From Phoronis australis (taxonomy: Eukaryota; Phoronida; Phoronidae), in contig NMRA01000805.1 of the NCBI GenBank assembly GCA_002633005.1, positions 64,001-123,655 of the forward strand: DNA of 59,655 bases, read 5' to 3'. Of the stretch, positions 14,401 through 23,141 are shown piece after piece. The position numbers and the translations under genes were made by a program. Numbering within the stretch: the first letter of the stretch is position 1; each line of letters begins with the position of its first letter. Below the pieces are notes generated by a model that was given only the letters and a program-made list of their open reading frames with translations, had not been told where the DNA came from and ran no database searches.

Positions 14401-17319
14401 GCTTTCTGTCAGCAAATACTGAATTAGCATGCTCTCACACGGCCTCGGTGCCCGGTCAGTTACCTTTGTTGCTGGTATCTAAAGCCAGTAACGCAGTGGT
14501 TTATTTATTCCTGGCTTCTCAACATTTGCACTTACGAATACTGCAAAGGCATTACAAATTGTATCTAATGAGACAGACTTTGTTTCAGTTTCATATCAGC
14601 ATTAGTTAGGATGAGAATAATTCATTTTGAAACGGAACACAGAATAATAAACGTCTACATGGCATTCTCTGTTAACATCTTGTCAGCCAAAACAGAACTG
14701 TAACCCTTTGAGACTTTGTCGGTGCAAGTTGATCATTGAACCTCGATACAATTGTTCTAATAAATTACCCAATTTCGTATTCTTTGATTTTTTCTCACCT
14801 TTAACAGGCTTCTGCAATCATAAATAAATAAATACCCAAGTTGTATTTACATTTTATTGCTCAATCTCTTCTTTTATTTTTGATTATGTCATGCCGTGTT
14901 GTATGTAACAATGCAATATAGTGAAATATAGTCAATGTTTTACTTTATTGGTGGCCATTCTCTATTAATTCCAGTATTTCAATTTAATTTTCTTCAAATA
15001 AATTCAAAATGCTTTAACCAAAAATTTCAACATAAATGTTGAGCTCAGTACTTTGCTTTGCAATAAAAAACAAGTGGGCAATATTTTGATGACCAAGGCG
15101 TGGGCCGAAACTGTTAAGCACCCAGCGTGTTCCATTTGTCTGCTGCATTTTTCCTTTGGCCTAACAGGTGTTGGTTAGGGCCTGGGACAAATAGATACAT
15201 TGCATAAACAATCCCCGAGTTGTTTTTTGTTCCGTCTGAAGAAAATTTAATTTCAAAAAATATCTTCTGAAAATGAACAAAAATTGCATTAGTAAAATCT
15301 AGTTTTTAAGTGGTCTCAAAAAAAAACAGTCGGTGAATGCATTAATTTTAGTCTCAGTTCTTCCATGCGTGTTTCTCCCGAGAGGTTAGTACCTAACGTG
15401 CAGACGAGCACTCCAAATTGGAAAGCTAGGTCCCGCGTGGCTGCGCTGCACGTGAAAGAAGATGGCGGACGACCTTTGGAGCCTGACGACGATAGGTATC
15501 CGGACTATATTACATATACCCGTGAAATAAAATTTAAAAAATGAAAAGTTTACCTTGTAAAAGAATCCAATCCAGTACTTCGTGTTACTGACAGCGTAGT
15601 GTATTTGCTAATTGCCCCGTACTTGGCGGACTGTCCCACTTCTTTGATTTTTCCGCTATTTCGCCACACCATCTGAATTGTCCCGCTTTTTGACACACGA
15701 CCAAATTTTCGTATTTTCATATACAACTCCCCATGCGACATAGCCATATTTTCCCGCTCGACAAAAAAGAAAAAAACGGGACGTTTCATGGGATTTTGCG
15801 GCACGCGCAATTTCCCATTCAGCTATAAAAAACAACACCACCAACAACAAAAAACACCGCCTGGCATATTTGGGTGTTACATCTCCCCTTCGCCAAAAGA
15901 AAACGCTGTCGGTATTCTTTGTGTGTTGCAGCGAACATTTCACCCTTACGTTTTGGCTTAGACCCAGGTGCCCACTTTTTATCCTGAAGTCCCACTTTTC
16001 AATCCAGTTGTTCCGTTTTTTGTTCTTGATTATTAACTGTGACAACTATGCAACAGGTGTTTAAAATAACATTGTCTCTTTTTATGAATACTGTTACTTT
16101 CCAGAGTCCACTTTCTTTCGTAACATAGGAATCGTGAAAATGTGTTCCATTGTCTCTTGTTCACGGTAAAATACCCCAGGATCACTAGGTTTTACCTTTC
16201 TAAGAAAATTGTATATTTCTAAACTTTTCAGAAAAACTATATCTGCAAAATTCGGATAGATACTTAGACTAGTTTAGCGCATTTTTCGTAATTGCCGCTG
16301 CATTCTGAATTTTTACTGATGAATGTAATTGTATCAAACAGCACCAAAGGTCTTATTAACTATAATAAATAAATATGTATTATTTTGGATGATTGCCTGA
16401 CTAAATTATCCACAGTACATGTGAGGGATCCATATTATAAAACCTTTGTATTTATATGGTAAAAATATAATGGCCTAACTAGTCATTTATATAACCTCTC
16501 TCGTTTCATTATGGACTATAACATGCTGTTACTTTTCGCATTTTGGTAACACTCTTGGTTTTTAGAATTAAAAAATATTTTTAAACCAGTCAGGTATGCG
16601 AAATGATAATAACTTATGAAATAAATTACTTATCTTTTGCCCCTGACAAAAACTGACAAAAGGCTTACTAATGATCTGACACTTATGCAAAATTTGGTTA
16701 AAAAACGGCGGAGTTGCGAAAAGTTTTAATGACAGTAAATTCCGTAGCAAGTACTCACACCGGAACAAAAGAATGCAAACAACTACCACGCATGCGCAGC
16801 GCAAACCTCAGCGGCGGCGACTGAAATCGGAGTTAACATTCCAGGGCTATAGTTTTATGGCTTGACGACGTTAATTGTCAAAAATTACGTACGCCTGACA
16901 TTCTATAAGTTCGTGGATGGACAAAAAAAAAACAACTGTAAGGTTTTTTGTTACGGCAACGTGGTATGTTCGGAAAGCGTCCGAATCAAAAGAAGTCGTA
17001 TAACTTTTTGGAACTTGAAAGATCCAAAATATCGTTTCGAGTGTCCTGTTTTGTTAAATCATTTGCTTTTAGAAATTTCTGGTGTAGACATACAAACAAG
17101 CATACAACTGGAAGATCAGGTCGCAGGTTGAGTGAGTCAAACAAATCTTTGCAACAGGCAATCGATGTAGACTTATATTATTGATGACTTATATTTTCAG
17201 TGGATTGTGGGAAAGTGAAAGACAAATTCTACTGCGTGTTCTGGGGAGAGAAAGAATGTAAAATGTACTCCAATGTGCCATCCGACTGTCCACATCTTTG
17301 TAAAGTTTGTCCCGCTTAG
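2490..17319 (+). CDS. Secreted CRISP-like CAP-domain protein with EGF-like hinge and ShKT domain (9 coding exons)
   Basis: Coding exons: 2490-2529, 3267-3365, 4196-4293, 6628-6718, 9128-9267, 9389-9477, 10169-10257, 10589-10687 and 17201-17319 (TAG stop). All have GT/AG borders and matching phases, giving 864 nt and 287 aa. The ATG at 2490 has a CCACC context and opens a hydrophobic signal peptide (residues 1 to about 22). The CAP domain spans about residues 47-190. It shows LHNELR in exon 3; a WDNE..A..AQ.MA..C.FAHD block in exon 4; GQNLA in exon 5; the CAP1 signature GHFTQMTW across exons 5/6; and CAP2 YVCNYGPAGN across exons 6/7. Exons 7-8 (residues 187-249) are cysteine-rich and end in an EGF-like pattern (CFNGG...CQCQC). 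Exon 9 encodes six cysteines spaced C-x8-C-x7-C-x9-C-x3-C-x2-C, a ShKT domain like the ICR of CRISPs. The family is extracellular, with roles from reproduction to immunity and venom; the role here cannot be told. Intron 8 (6.5 kb) is inflated by a duplication around an N. The exon set is well supported; UTR ends are not. Confidence 0.9.
3440..4130 (+). repeat. Dispersed repeat R1, 5' part (intron 2 of the CAP gene)
   Basis: This block matches, with scattered substitutions and indels, the reverse complement of about 16100-16860 and the + strand of about 46830-47660. Shared landmarks run in order: GCCCTGGAA, CGCATGCGTGG, TTTGTTCCGGT, an AAAACTTTTCGCAA, CATAAGAGCCATAT, AAGAGTGTTACCAAAATGCGAAAA, GAGAGGTTA, GGTGCTGTTTGATACAATTACA. 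It ends within about 65 bp of exon 3. It holds one ORF of about 66 codons that is only partly shared with the other copies. No transposase motif was seen, so a non-autonomous element is the simplest reading. Confidence 0.7.
4582..5590 (-). pseudogene. LINE 3' end: RNase H domain plus C-terminal zinc knuckle, degenerate
   Basis: On the minus strand, 5585-5034 encodes an RNase H-like stretch with I.IFSDSQA.IKAL (the central Asp motif), VFQAKITAINRAAQ upstream (the Glu region) and NEL..LAIER further on. Continuing, 4866-4582 encodes CPECGTDVESPKHLVESCP, the C-x2-C-x8-H-x4-C knuckle found at the C-terminus of many non-LTR retrotransposon polymerases. The two pieces lie in different frames with breaks between them, and no reverse transcriptase domain is present. 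It is therefore a 5'-truncated dead insertion of an I/Loa/Jockey-like element. It sits antisense in intron 3 of the CAP gene. Confidence 0.85.
6094..6601. repeat. Inverted repeat pair flanking about 450 bp in CAP intron 3
   Basis: The 22-bp arm at 6094-6115 (begins ACGTGAACGTGA, ends TTATCACGC) is exactly repeated in reverse complement at 6568-6589. Similarity continues into ATATGTAATTGC versus ATATATAACTGC. The right arm ends 39 bp before exon 4. Arms of this size could be termini or subtermini of a short DNA transposon, but no target duplication was identified. Confidence 0.5.
9478..10168 (+). other. CAP gene intron 6, nothing recognised
   Basis: This is ordinary intronic sequence between exons 6 and 7. 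It starts with a GTAAGC donor and ends with a TTTCTTTAAG acceptor. No ORF or repeat copy shared with the rest of the window was recognised. Confidence 0.6.
11988..13798 (+). repeat. Direct duplication copy 1 (about 1.81 kb), CAP intron 8
   Basis: The copy starts CTTAAAAATACACCGAG and ends TTGCTAATTGCCCCGT, immediately left of the N at 13799. It is near-identical to 13803-15620. Differences are scattered substitutions and small indels, for example an ATAT expansion near 14370 in the second copy and a two-codon shift near 14595. The content is non-coding repeat-like DNA with several AATAAA strings. Most likely this is an allelic copy rather than a real duplication. Confidence 0.9.
13799..13799. 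other. Single-N assembly joint 1
   Basis: One undetermined base lies exactly where copy 1 of the 1.8-kb duplication stops and copy 2 starts. This pattern is expected when two overlapping contigs or haplotigs are abutted without merging. Confidence 0.85.
13803..15620 (+). repeat. Direct duplication copy 2 (about 1.82 kb), CAP intron 8
   Basis: The partner of 11988-13798, offset 1815 bp at its start and 1822 bp at its end, so net indel change is only a few bases. Only this copy continues into unique flank on the right (ACTTGGCGGA) and only copy 1 continues into unique flank on the left. That is the geometry of a failed overlap. Confidence 0.9.
15540..16860 (-). repeat. Dispersed repeat R1, longest inverted copy (CAP intron 8)
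   Basis: Reverse-complement copy of the family also seen at 3440-4130 and 46830-48390. Its left part (15540-15800) matches 48150-48380 in reverse complement through GAGCGGGAAAAT, GGCTATGTCGC, AAAGCGGGAC and GTACTGGATTG. Its right part matches 3440-4130. Minus-strand frames of up to 129 codons (16045-15656) are not conserved between copies, so coding is not supported. Confidence 0.7.
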
Positions 17320-17757
17320 ATGGAAGGTAAATACGAACCTCGTCTCATTTCTCTTACATGTACGTGCGTCAGCTGTGGATACAGACGGACATGCATCCAA
17401 AATTAGGTTCTCGTGTCCGGCTGGTGAAGCAAGAGAGAGAAGGAGGGAGGGAGGGAAAGGGAGAGAGGGAGGGAGGGAGACTGAATCCGTCGGACAAGAT
17501 CAGTTTCCAACCTGCATTGCCAACATTATTCACCCGTTCAATACTGAATACTCAGGTTGCGCCAAGCCAACCGACTAAGACTTTTGATTGGTCTGTTAGC
17601 CGAAAATCATCGTCGTGAACCAATCACATTGTCTTAGCTGGATCATTCGGCGAACCGAACGTCAATCAAGTGTAGCACTGTGTTGAACGTTTAAATCGAA
17701 CCGTTCTTTGTTCACAGTACGGTAAGCAATGACAATATTGCACGTTTTTGTTCTTTC
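17320..17757 (+). other. CAP gene 3' region with G-rich tract
   Basis: Probable 3' UTR or downstream sequence of the CAP gene. It carries a purine tract (separate entry) but no AATAAA. The first AATAAA on this strand is at 18045-18050, already inside an inserted element, so the true polyadenylation site is uncertain. Confidence 0.4.
17430..17482 (+). repeat. G-rich purine tract with G-quadruplex potential
   Basis: An almost pure AG tract containing repeated GGGAGGG runs, with at least four G-triplets separated by one to three bases at 17442-17462 and more to 17480. It begins about 110 bp after the CAP stop codon, on the sense strand. Confidence 0.75.
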
Positions 17758-18124
17758 AGATACGAGACTGAAGATCTAATGGATATCTATACTAGATGCG
17801 TATTGTGAAATAAGATGGACATTTATGTGCTCTAAGAGCTTATGACAGTACTACATTCTGTTTATGTGGATTATAACTCGAGCAAGATGATTCGTCTACG
17901 AGTTGTTTCCTTCTGGGCAGAATTTATCCAAACGTTCATTCTATCTCCCGTACCGATCGCAAATGCATATCCAGGAATTTGTCCCTCGCACTTCCAACAC
18001 CAAGAGTGTTTTAAAGTGTACACAACATGACTCTTGTACCTCAAAATAAATTTTATTATTATATCTTACTAGATGTCAGTGCCTTTAGTGCACAGCTCAT
18101 AAAGAAACACGCAAAAATTGAAAA

Positions 18125-18264
18125 AATAATAATTATGTACAACGTCATGGGTTGAACCCAAGTCGTTCGCCATACTGTTCGGATCAGAGAGTTATGCNAA
18201 TAATAATTATGTACAACGTCATGGGTTGAACCCAAGTCGTTCGCCATACTATTCGGATCAGAGA
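18125..18264 (+). repeat. 66-bp direct duplication around single-N joint 2 (N at 18198)
   Basis: 18125-18190 and 18199-18264 are identical apart from CATACTGTTC versus CATACTATTC. They are separated by GTTATGC and one N. The layout is the same as at 13799 and 25528, indicating an unresolved contig overlap. Confidence 0.85.
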
Positions 18265-18268
18265 CAAA

Positions 18269-18624
18269 GTGTATAGAGTGAAGAGAAAGCAAAGTACATT
18301 TAGCGTCGAGAAGGTTCGTAGAGGGATCAAAAGATGTGTTTCCAGAGGCTGCAGCAACAGCAGCCAGGCGGAGAACGTCTCGGTGTTCCGAAGGACACCA
18401 AAGTTGTGCAGAAGTGGCATCGCTTCGTGCGCCGAACGAGAGTGTGGGACATCATCGTGGACCAAGCGATTCTGTCCGGAGCCACTCTGTGTTCTGCCCA
18501 CTTTGAGGACTCGTGTTTAGACTCCAGTCACAGGAGACGTTACGATGAAGGCCTGGTTCGAATAAAGGACATTATTTATCATTCAGAAACATCAGCTCTT
18601 AATTCAAGATCGTCTGTTGGATGA
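18269..18624 (+). pseudogene. THAP-type C2CH zinc-finger fragment, frameshifted
   Basis: THAP domains are DNA-binding zinc fingers with ligands C-x2-4-C-x35-53-C-x2-H. Here RCVSRGCSNSS supplies the first two cysteines (codons at 18335 and 18350) in one frame. VPKDTKVVQKWHRFVRR supplies the conserved Pro and Trp, and LCSAHFEDSCL supplies the last Cys (18490) and His (18499) in the next frame. The break lies at about 18375-18390, just after SVF. The second frame runs on to a stop at 18622 without any recognisable transposase. The initiating ATG is uncertain. A one-base sequencing error is possible, but the missing remainder of the protein argues for a dead fragment. Because it lies inside an inserted element, it more likely came from a transposon than from a host THAP gene. 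Confidence 0.75.
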
Positions 18625-20239
18625 CTGGGTTGACTCGCTGAGCCCGAGGCCGCTTCTCTCGCGGGAGGATCTAGTTCGTAAGGCTCAAAATGTAGAAAAG
18701 TACGCAGCCGGAAGCACATTAAACTTGTTCTCGCTTTCGTGCAACCCCATTTCCTCATCCTGGCCACCATTCCCGTACGTTTCTTCATAGTATATTCGTT
18801 CAATTCTTGCTCATAATCGTCGTCGCTTTCAAATTCCCTGCTCTCCGCTTTTGTTCAGTGCTAGTCACTGATCTCTTGTGTTCAACCCATGACGTCACAT
18901 GGCGGGAAATGTGAAAATTGGTAAAATTGAAAGAAAAATCAAAATTTCGAGCTAATTACACAAAATAAACATGGATTTAGCTAAATTTTACGTCATACAT
19001 TTAGTTTGTGGCCACCGGTAATTCCAAATGTGCAAAAATCCATGGTGTGTACTGTTTAACGTTATTCGCAGACCTTCGGGATCGAACGGAAACGTTGGTC
19101 ACGTGCCTCTGAGGGTCACTGTCAAACCCATGCAAGCGGTCTCCAACTATCATACCATCATCAAGGATGGCTTACTGTCTTTTAGATCGGAGTGACCTCT
19201 GAAACATGAAAGTAAAAGGTCTCTATGAATACTTGGTGTGAGCTCGTTATTTTTGCATCGTGCAGTCTTCTATGAAGGCTATATTGTCACATCTAGGGTC
19301 GCGTAGACTCATACATGAAGGTTATTATCACCTAATTTACGCTAAATTGAGAGACGACCATGAACTAAATTTTATCGTGACTCCATAAAGGCTAGTTTAT
19401 GAGCTGTCTGCAAGACAATTTAAGATAAGACATTTACAATATAAGACTTCTTTGTTCCGAAGTTCCACGGCGAAAAACTAACCAGAATGGACAAGTAAGT
19501 TTTGCACAACGGCATGCCAGGACATACCCGCCGTAAGGCGTATTAGAGTCTTACCCATCGACACCATCTTTGTCCCAGTATCTTCGTTTACACCAGCGGC
19601 ACACAAAACCACACACGACTGTCTTGACGACAAACCATGTTACCCACAAGTAAAACAGCAATGAAGAGTTGTTCATTCTTTTGATTTATTCCCCTTGTTG
19701 GCAACTTGTGTCACGAGCATTCTTATTGGGTAAGATCACGAGTCTTCTATTCATGGGGTCACACATCCACAAATAACTAAATTCATCACTTTCGTCTCAG
19801 CCGTGCGTTCGGAGATACAAAATGTCCAGCCTTTAGTGATTGAACTTGACATCTAAATGTCAAAACACGACGCTGCTAGATATGTCGGTTTAGCATATCC
19901 GAGACATTCTTACCGACTGATTAGACAAGTTACGTTCAGCCAAATGTACTTTAAACCCGAAAGTATGTAACTCATTGTTGATAGGCTGTTTCCTTATCAA
20001 CACGAGGTAAAGTTCACACCTAGAAAGGTGTGGCTCGTAAGTTGTTGTAATCATACAGTAGACTAGACTCATATTTCAATTAGCTTTATTTAGAAGACAC
20101 AATACAGTGTAATGTAATATATAACAAGGGCAAACAAAACACGTTTTCTAACTTCACGCAACTTCAATACTACTAATTTGTCGAGTCGCAAAACAAAACT
20201 CGTCGGAACCTCTTCTTTAATCACAATGTAACTTTAAAA

Positions 20240-20470
20240 TAGCTCAGGAGGAAATATTGAATACAGTAATTAGAACCGGCAGCGGATGGGGGAGGGGGCT
20301 CAGACCCCAGATCACCGATAGATTTTCCGAACAGAAGGTTAACATCCCAACCCGCAACTTTCAGGCCACCTGTGCACATGCATTCAGTCGCGCTTTGCCC
20401 AATACCCCGGGGCAACATCTTGGGCTCCCCCTTATGGTATCCTAGGTCCGCCAGTGTAACTTGGCGCTTT
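20240..20470. mobile_element. Possible MITE inserted in duplication copy A
   Basis: Copy B lacks this stretch: in B, ATTTTAGATAGC is followed almost directly by the sequence equivalent to 20475 onward. The ends carry GGCAGCGGATGGGGG on the left and, in complement, CACTGGCGGACCTAGG on the right. These resemble the CAGTGGCGGA termini of the better defined elements at 21669 and 49402. Borders and target duplication are not clear. Confidence 0.4.
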
Positions 20471-21131
20471 ACTAACTGCTATTAAGAGTCTTGTGCTGAA
20501 CAGCCTTGTAGGCGTGAATTCTCACTTGATAAAGCGACATTAAACCATGCAGCGCATCTGACAAAAACAAATTTTGATTGAGGCCACTTGCCGAAATAAA
20601 ATTGTTCTTGTCTTGTTACTTGCTCAGTTTAGAAGTGATCGCTGTGCTCGTGAACAACTGACAGTTGGCGTTATTTTTTTCATAGCAAGCTCGCAACGCA
20701 GGTCATGGCGAGACCTGAAATGTTCGATGCTTGCATGACAACACAAAACGGAGTGTCCTCGTGCTGTGACGCAATCTGTAGCGTCAGGCTAACTTTTCCG
20801 TGAAACATTGATCGCAGATAGGACACTGAATTGACTTGGTTCCTGAGCATGATGCTTCATGTTGTGTTTTCTTATATCGGTAAAAAAAAACTCTTGACGT
20901 ATGCAACACGTCTATCACGGGGCTAGTAAATGTCTTGCTTGCTGTAGTGTCGCTGTGTTTTATTGTCATGTGGTCATACTAAGTCGATTTTTAGTTCCTG
21001 AACGAAGCACCAAGACATAGTTACATACACACTCTTTCGAGACATGCAGCTGTTTTATTTTAACGCTTTTTGAAGGCGTGGACGTTAACACCTTGAAGGA
21101 CTCGTCGTGTCGCATTGCAGTGAACACCTGT

Positions 21132-21277
21132 AACCATTTTTGTGCTTTATTAAAACCAAACTGAGAAGCTAGAAACCTGACTCACAAGGGTCTAGCTGTG
21201 TGGCCCAGCGAGACTCGAACCCACGACCTCGAGTAAAGAAAGCAGGCACCCATCACACTAGGCCACACTCCCTCCCT
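21132..21277 (-). mobile_element. tRNA-derived SINE, copy 1
   Basis: Reads on the minus strand. It has a B-box equivalent at 21228-21211 (GGTCGTGGGTTCGAGTCT), an A-box-like GTGTGGCCTAGTGTGATGG upstream of it, a short body, and an A-rich/AATAAAGCACAAAAATGG tail at its far end. Closely related over its whole length to 56424-56581. No flanking target duplication could be seen for this copy. Confidence 0.8.
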
Positions 21278-21668
21278 TGGTCGAGTTACTCTCATGTACG
21301 CACCTGGGTGACCAAATGGTGAATTTTGAATACATTGTAATTGGGAATTTTGTACATCACAACGTAATTGTAATTTTAATTACAGTGTCAGTAGAAAACC
21401 GCACAGTACGCTCTACCTTATTTACCAGTGGAAAGAATTGTCAAACCTTAAAGGATGTGCTGTATGTTACATTTCAGGGAATGTTACTATATATAATGAC
21501 AGATTTTTATGATAGAAAATTAAAATATCGTGACTGCAAAGGAAGAAAACTCGTCACCTTGCATTTTCGGCTATACGTCGGGGCCTAAGCCTTTGTGGAA
21601 CGATATTGCGTACTGTTTACGAACTTTCATTAATGATTAACCTACTGCTGGGCTTGTTTACCGGTTAT

Positions 21669-21826
21669 CAGTGGCGGATTTAGAGGGGGACCAAGGGGGC
21701 CATGGCCCCCCTAAAAGTCTCCTAGATTCCATTTGGCAGTTCAGTGGTACGAATGTCTGACGGGCAAAATCCTGGCTAATACTCTGGCCTGCCCCCCCCC
21801 AAATAAAAATCCTGGATCCGCCCCTG
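21669..21826. mobile_element. 158-bp MITE with CAGTGGCGGA terminal inverted repeats (hAT-like)
   Basis: Begins CAGTGGCGGATTTAG and ends CTGGATCCGCCCCTG, whose complement is CAGGGGCGGATCCAG. It is flanked by GTTAT at 21664-21668 and 21827-21831. The paralogous sequence at 44930-44945 reads through GGTGATTGC without the element, proving insertion. CAGTGGCGGA-type ends occur in non-autonomous hAT elements. A 5-bp rather than 8-bp target duplication would place it in an atypical group, so the superfamily call is tentative. Confidence 0.85.
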
Positions 21827-22921
21827 GTTATTGCAATATTATAAACAATAAACAAGTCGCGGTCTGAAAATTACACCGCTCTAACCTACACCTAAGTCAT
21901 AATTGAGTTTAATAGTGGATATTGTTAGATTTCAAAGTTCTCTTACAACAGTCCTTTGAACGAAGCGGCCCTGGAATTTTCAGATCGGGAAAATGAACGC
22001 TGGAAATACCTTGCAAACGAAACATTTCACAAGACAAACTGTTTCGTTTTGTGTTATTCACAATCATTTTAAGCTTAAACTAATTGTCGAGAATTTAGAA
22101 TAATCTTCAGATAAGCATCCGCCTATTTATAACTTTCGTACATTTTAAGTCATGGTTTTACAAAATACACATAATTGAGACGCTTAAGGTAAACATAATA
22201 CAGATTATGATTTAAAAATGGTTACTAGTTTGTCGTTGCTTTTTCGTTTACCCTGAACAGCATGTTTGCAAAAACACGTTAGATTTCATTTGATAGTAAG
22301 TAGCTTGTTTCCCAACCTGTCCATCAGATATAGTTACCAGATCCTTGTCAGCGTCAACAAGCAGTGGTAAAATAATTATAAATTTATCATACACATACTA
22401 GCAAATATCGAGTCATTAAGAAATTAAGATTTTATGTTAAATTTCAAAATGTCCAATCATTAACATGATCAGTTAATGACACGATCGGTTAATCAATAAC
22501 CATGATCGATTTCACTGTTTTTATGAGGAGCCTCGAGACTTATTTTCTTTCGCGCGCTCAAACACGGAGCTCAAGTAGACGAGGCGAAATTAGTGCTCTG
22601 CCTCAGTGAACGCAGCACTCGAACTCCACGTGAGTTTGCAGCTCAAACCACTGCGATAAACTGCTTTCATGAAAATAGATACCAATGAACATCTTTTTGC
22701 AAATAGTAGCCCACAAAATGAAGCAGATGGGCGTCTTTCGTTGTGAGCCGGTTTTCCTATCGGAAGTGAGGAACAGGTGTCGAGACTGTTTTTAAGTTAT
22801 GGCTCATCTAGTTATAAACAGCCTGGCGACCATTCAGCATCACTGGGTGTATGACGTGCTTCATTCTACTACTTTCAAAATTATCGTAAAATTTATTTAC
22901 CATCGATGTTTTCTAGAAGTT

Positions 22922-22956
22922 AGTACATTCATATTTTTTAAAAATATGAATGTACT
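22922..22956. repeat. Perfect 17-bp palindrome with 1-nt spacer
   Basis: The arm AGTACATTCATATTTTT (22922-22938) is followed by one T and its exact complement (22940-22956). The paralogous site in duplication C copy 2 (near 46045-46080) holds only a weak version, so pairing has been perfected here or decayed there. Confidence 0.85.
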
Positions 22957-23141
22957 CGAGCGCTTATCACAGTAACATTTCTCGTATCACCTGTGCATGT
23001 ACGTGTAGTGATCGCGTGGTGACCGCGGCGAAATGATTGCCGTGTCTCACTTTGTATGTCTCCAGCTTTTGCTCTGTGGTGGTATTACTGCGTCCTTTTA
23101 TTATTCACCCACATATTTATATGTGGATGCATATTGCCGTC

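Larger units (their letters stand above)
18018..19052 (+). mobile_element. Inserted element carrying a THAP fragment, imperfect terminal inverted repeats
   Basis: Copy B reads continuously through CTGTGTTTTAACGTTATTC, whereas copy A has GTGTTTTAA, then about 1 kb, then GTTTAACGTTATTC. The extra ~1 kb is therefore an insertion, with GTTT(T)AA on both sides as likely target duplication. Its ends are imperfect inverted repeats: left AGTGTACACAACATG against the complement of the right end, AGTACACACCATG. Inside lies a second inverted pair (ACGTCATGGGTTGAAC at about 18143 and 18219, complement at about 18876). A THAP zinc finger (separate entry) is the only recognisable coding. THAP N-termini are known in P-element-type transposases, so a deleted P-like element is possible. 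The 66-bp internal duplication at the N is probably artificial. Confidence 0.55.
17758..20730 (+). repeat. Dispersed long duplication, copy A
   Basis: Matches 24775-28100 (copy B) in order and orientation. Shared landmarks are GAGATCTAATGGAT-like, GAAATAAGATGGACATTTATGTG, TCCAAACGTTC, CTATCTCCCGTACCGAT, ACCCATGCAAGCGGT, GAAGGCTATAT, CACCTAATTTA, GACATACCCGCCGTAAGGCGTATT, TAGACAAGTTACGTTCAGCC and AACGCAGGT. Relative to B, A carries a ~1-kb insertion at 18018-19052 and an insertion around 20240-20470. Short frames in A and B (for example 20072-19890 and 27670-27488) resemble each other but look non-coding. No protein family was recognised. Confidence 0.8.
21290..23030 (+). repeat. Dispersed long duplication C, copy 1
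   Basis: Matches about 44540-46160 in the same orientation. Landmarks are AAATATCGTGAC, GAAAACTCGTCACCTTGCATT, GGGCTTGTTTACCGGT, ATTATAAACAATAAACAAGTCGCGGTCTGAAAATT-like, AAACACGTTAG, TGACACGATCGGTTA, TGGCTCATCTAGTTATAAAC and ACCATCGATGTTTTCTAGAA. Relative to copy 2 it contains the MITE at 21669-21826. A region near 22540-22640 contains GCGCGC, ACGGAGCTCAAG and GAACGCAG and recurs in copy 2. No coding frame is shared by both copies. Confidence 0.85.

Noticed and set aside
15656-16045. 129-codon minus-strand frame
   Set aside because: Lies in repeat R1; the frame is not preserved in the copy at 46830-48390, and no domain is recognisable.
21211-21228. Free-standing tRNA gene
   Set aside because: The B box belongs to a SINE: no cloverleaf with a complete acceptor stem, and the same body and tail recur at 56424-56581.
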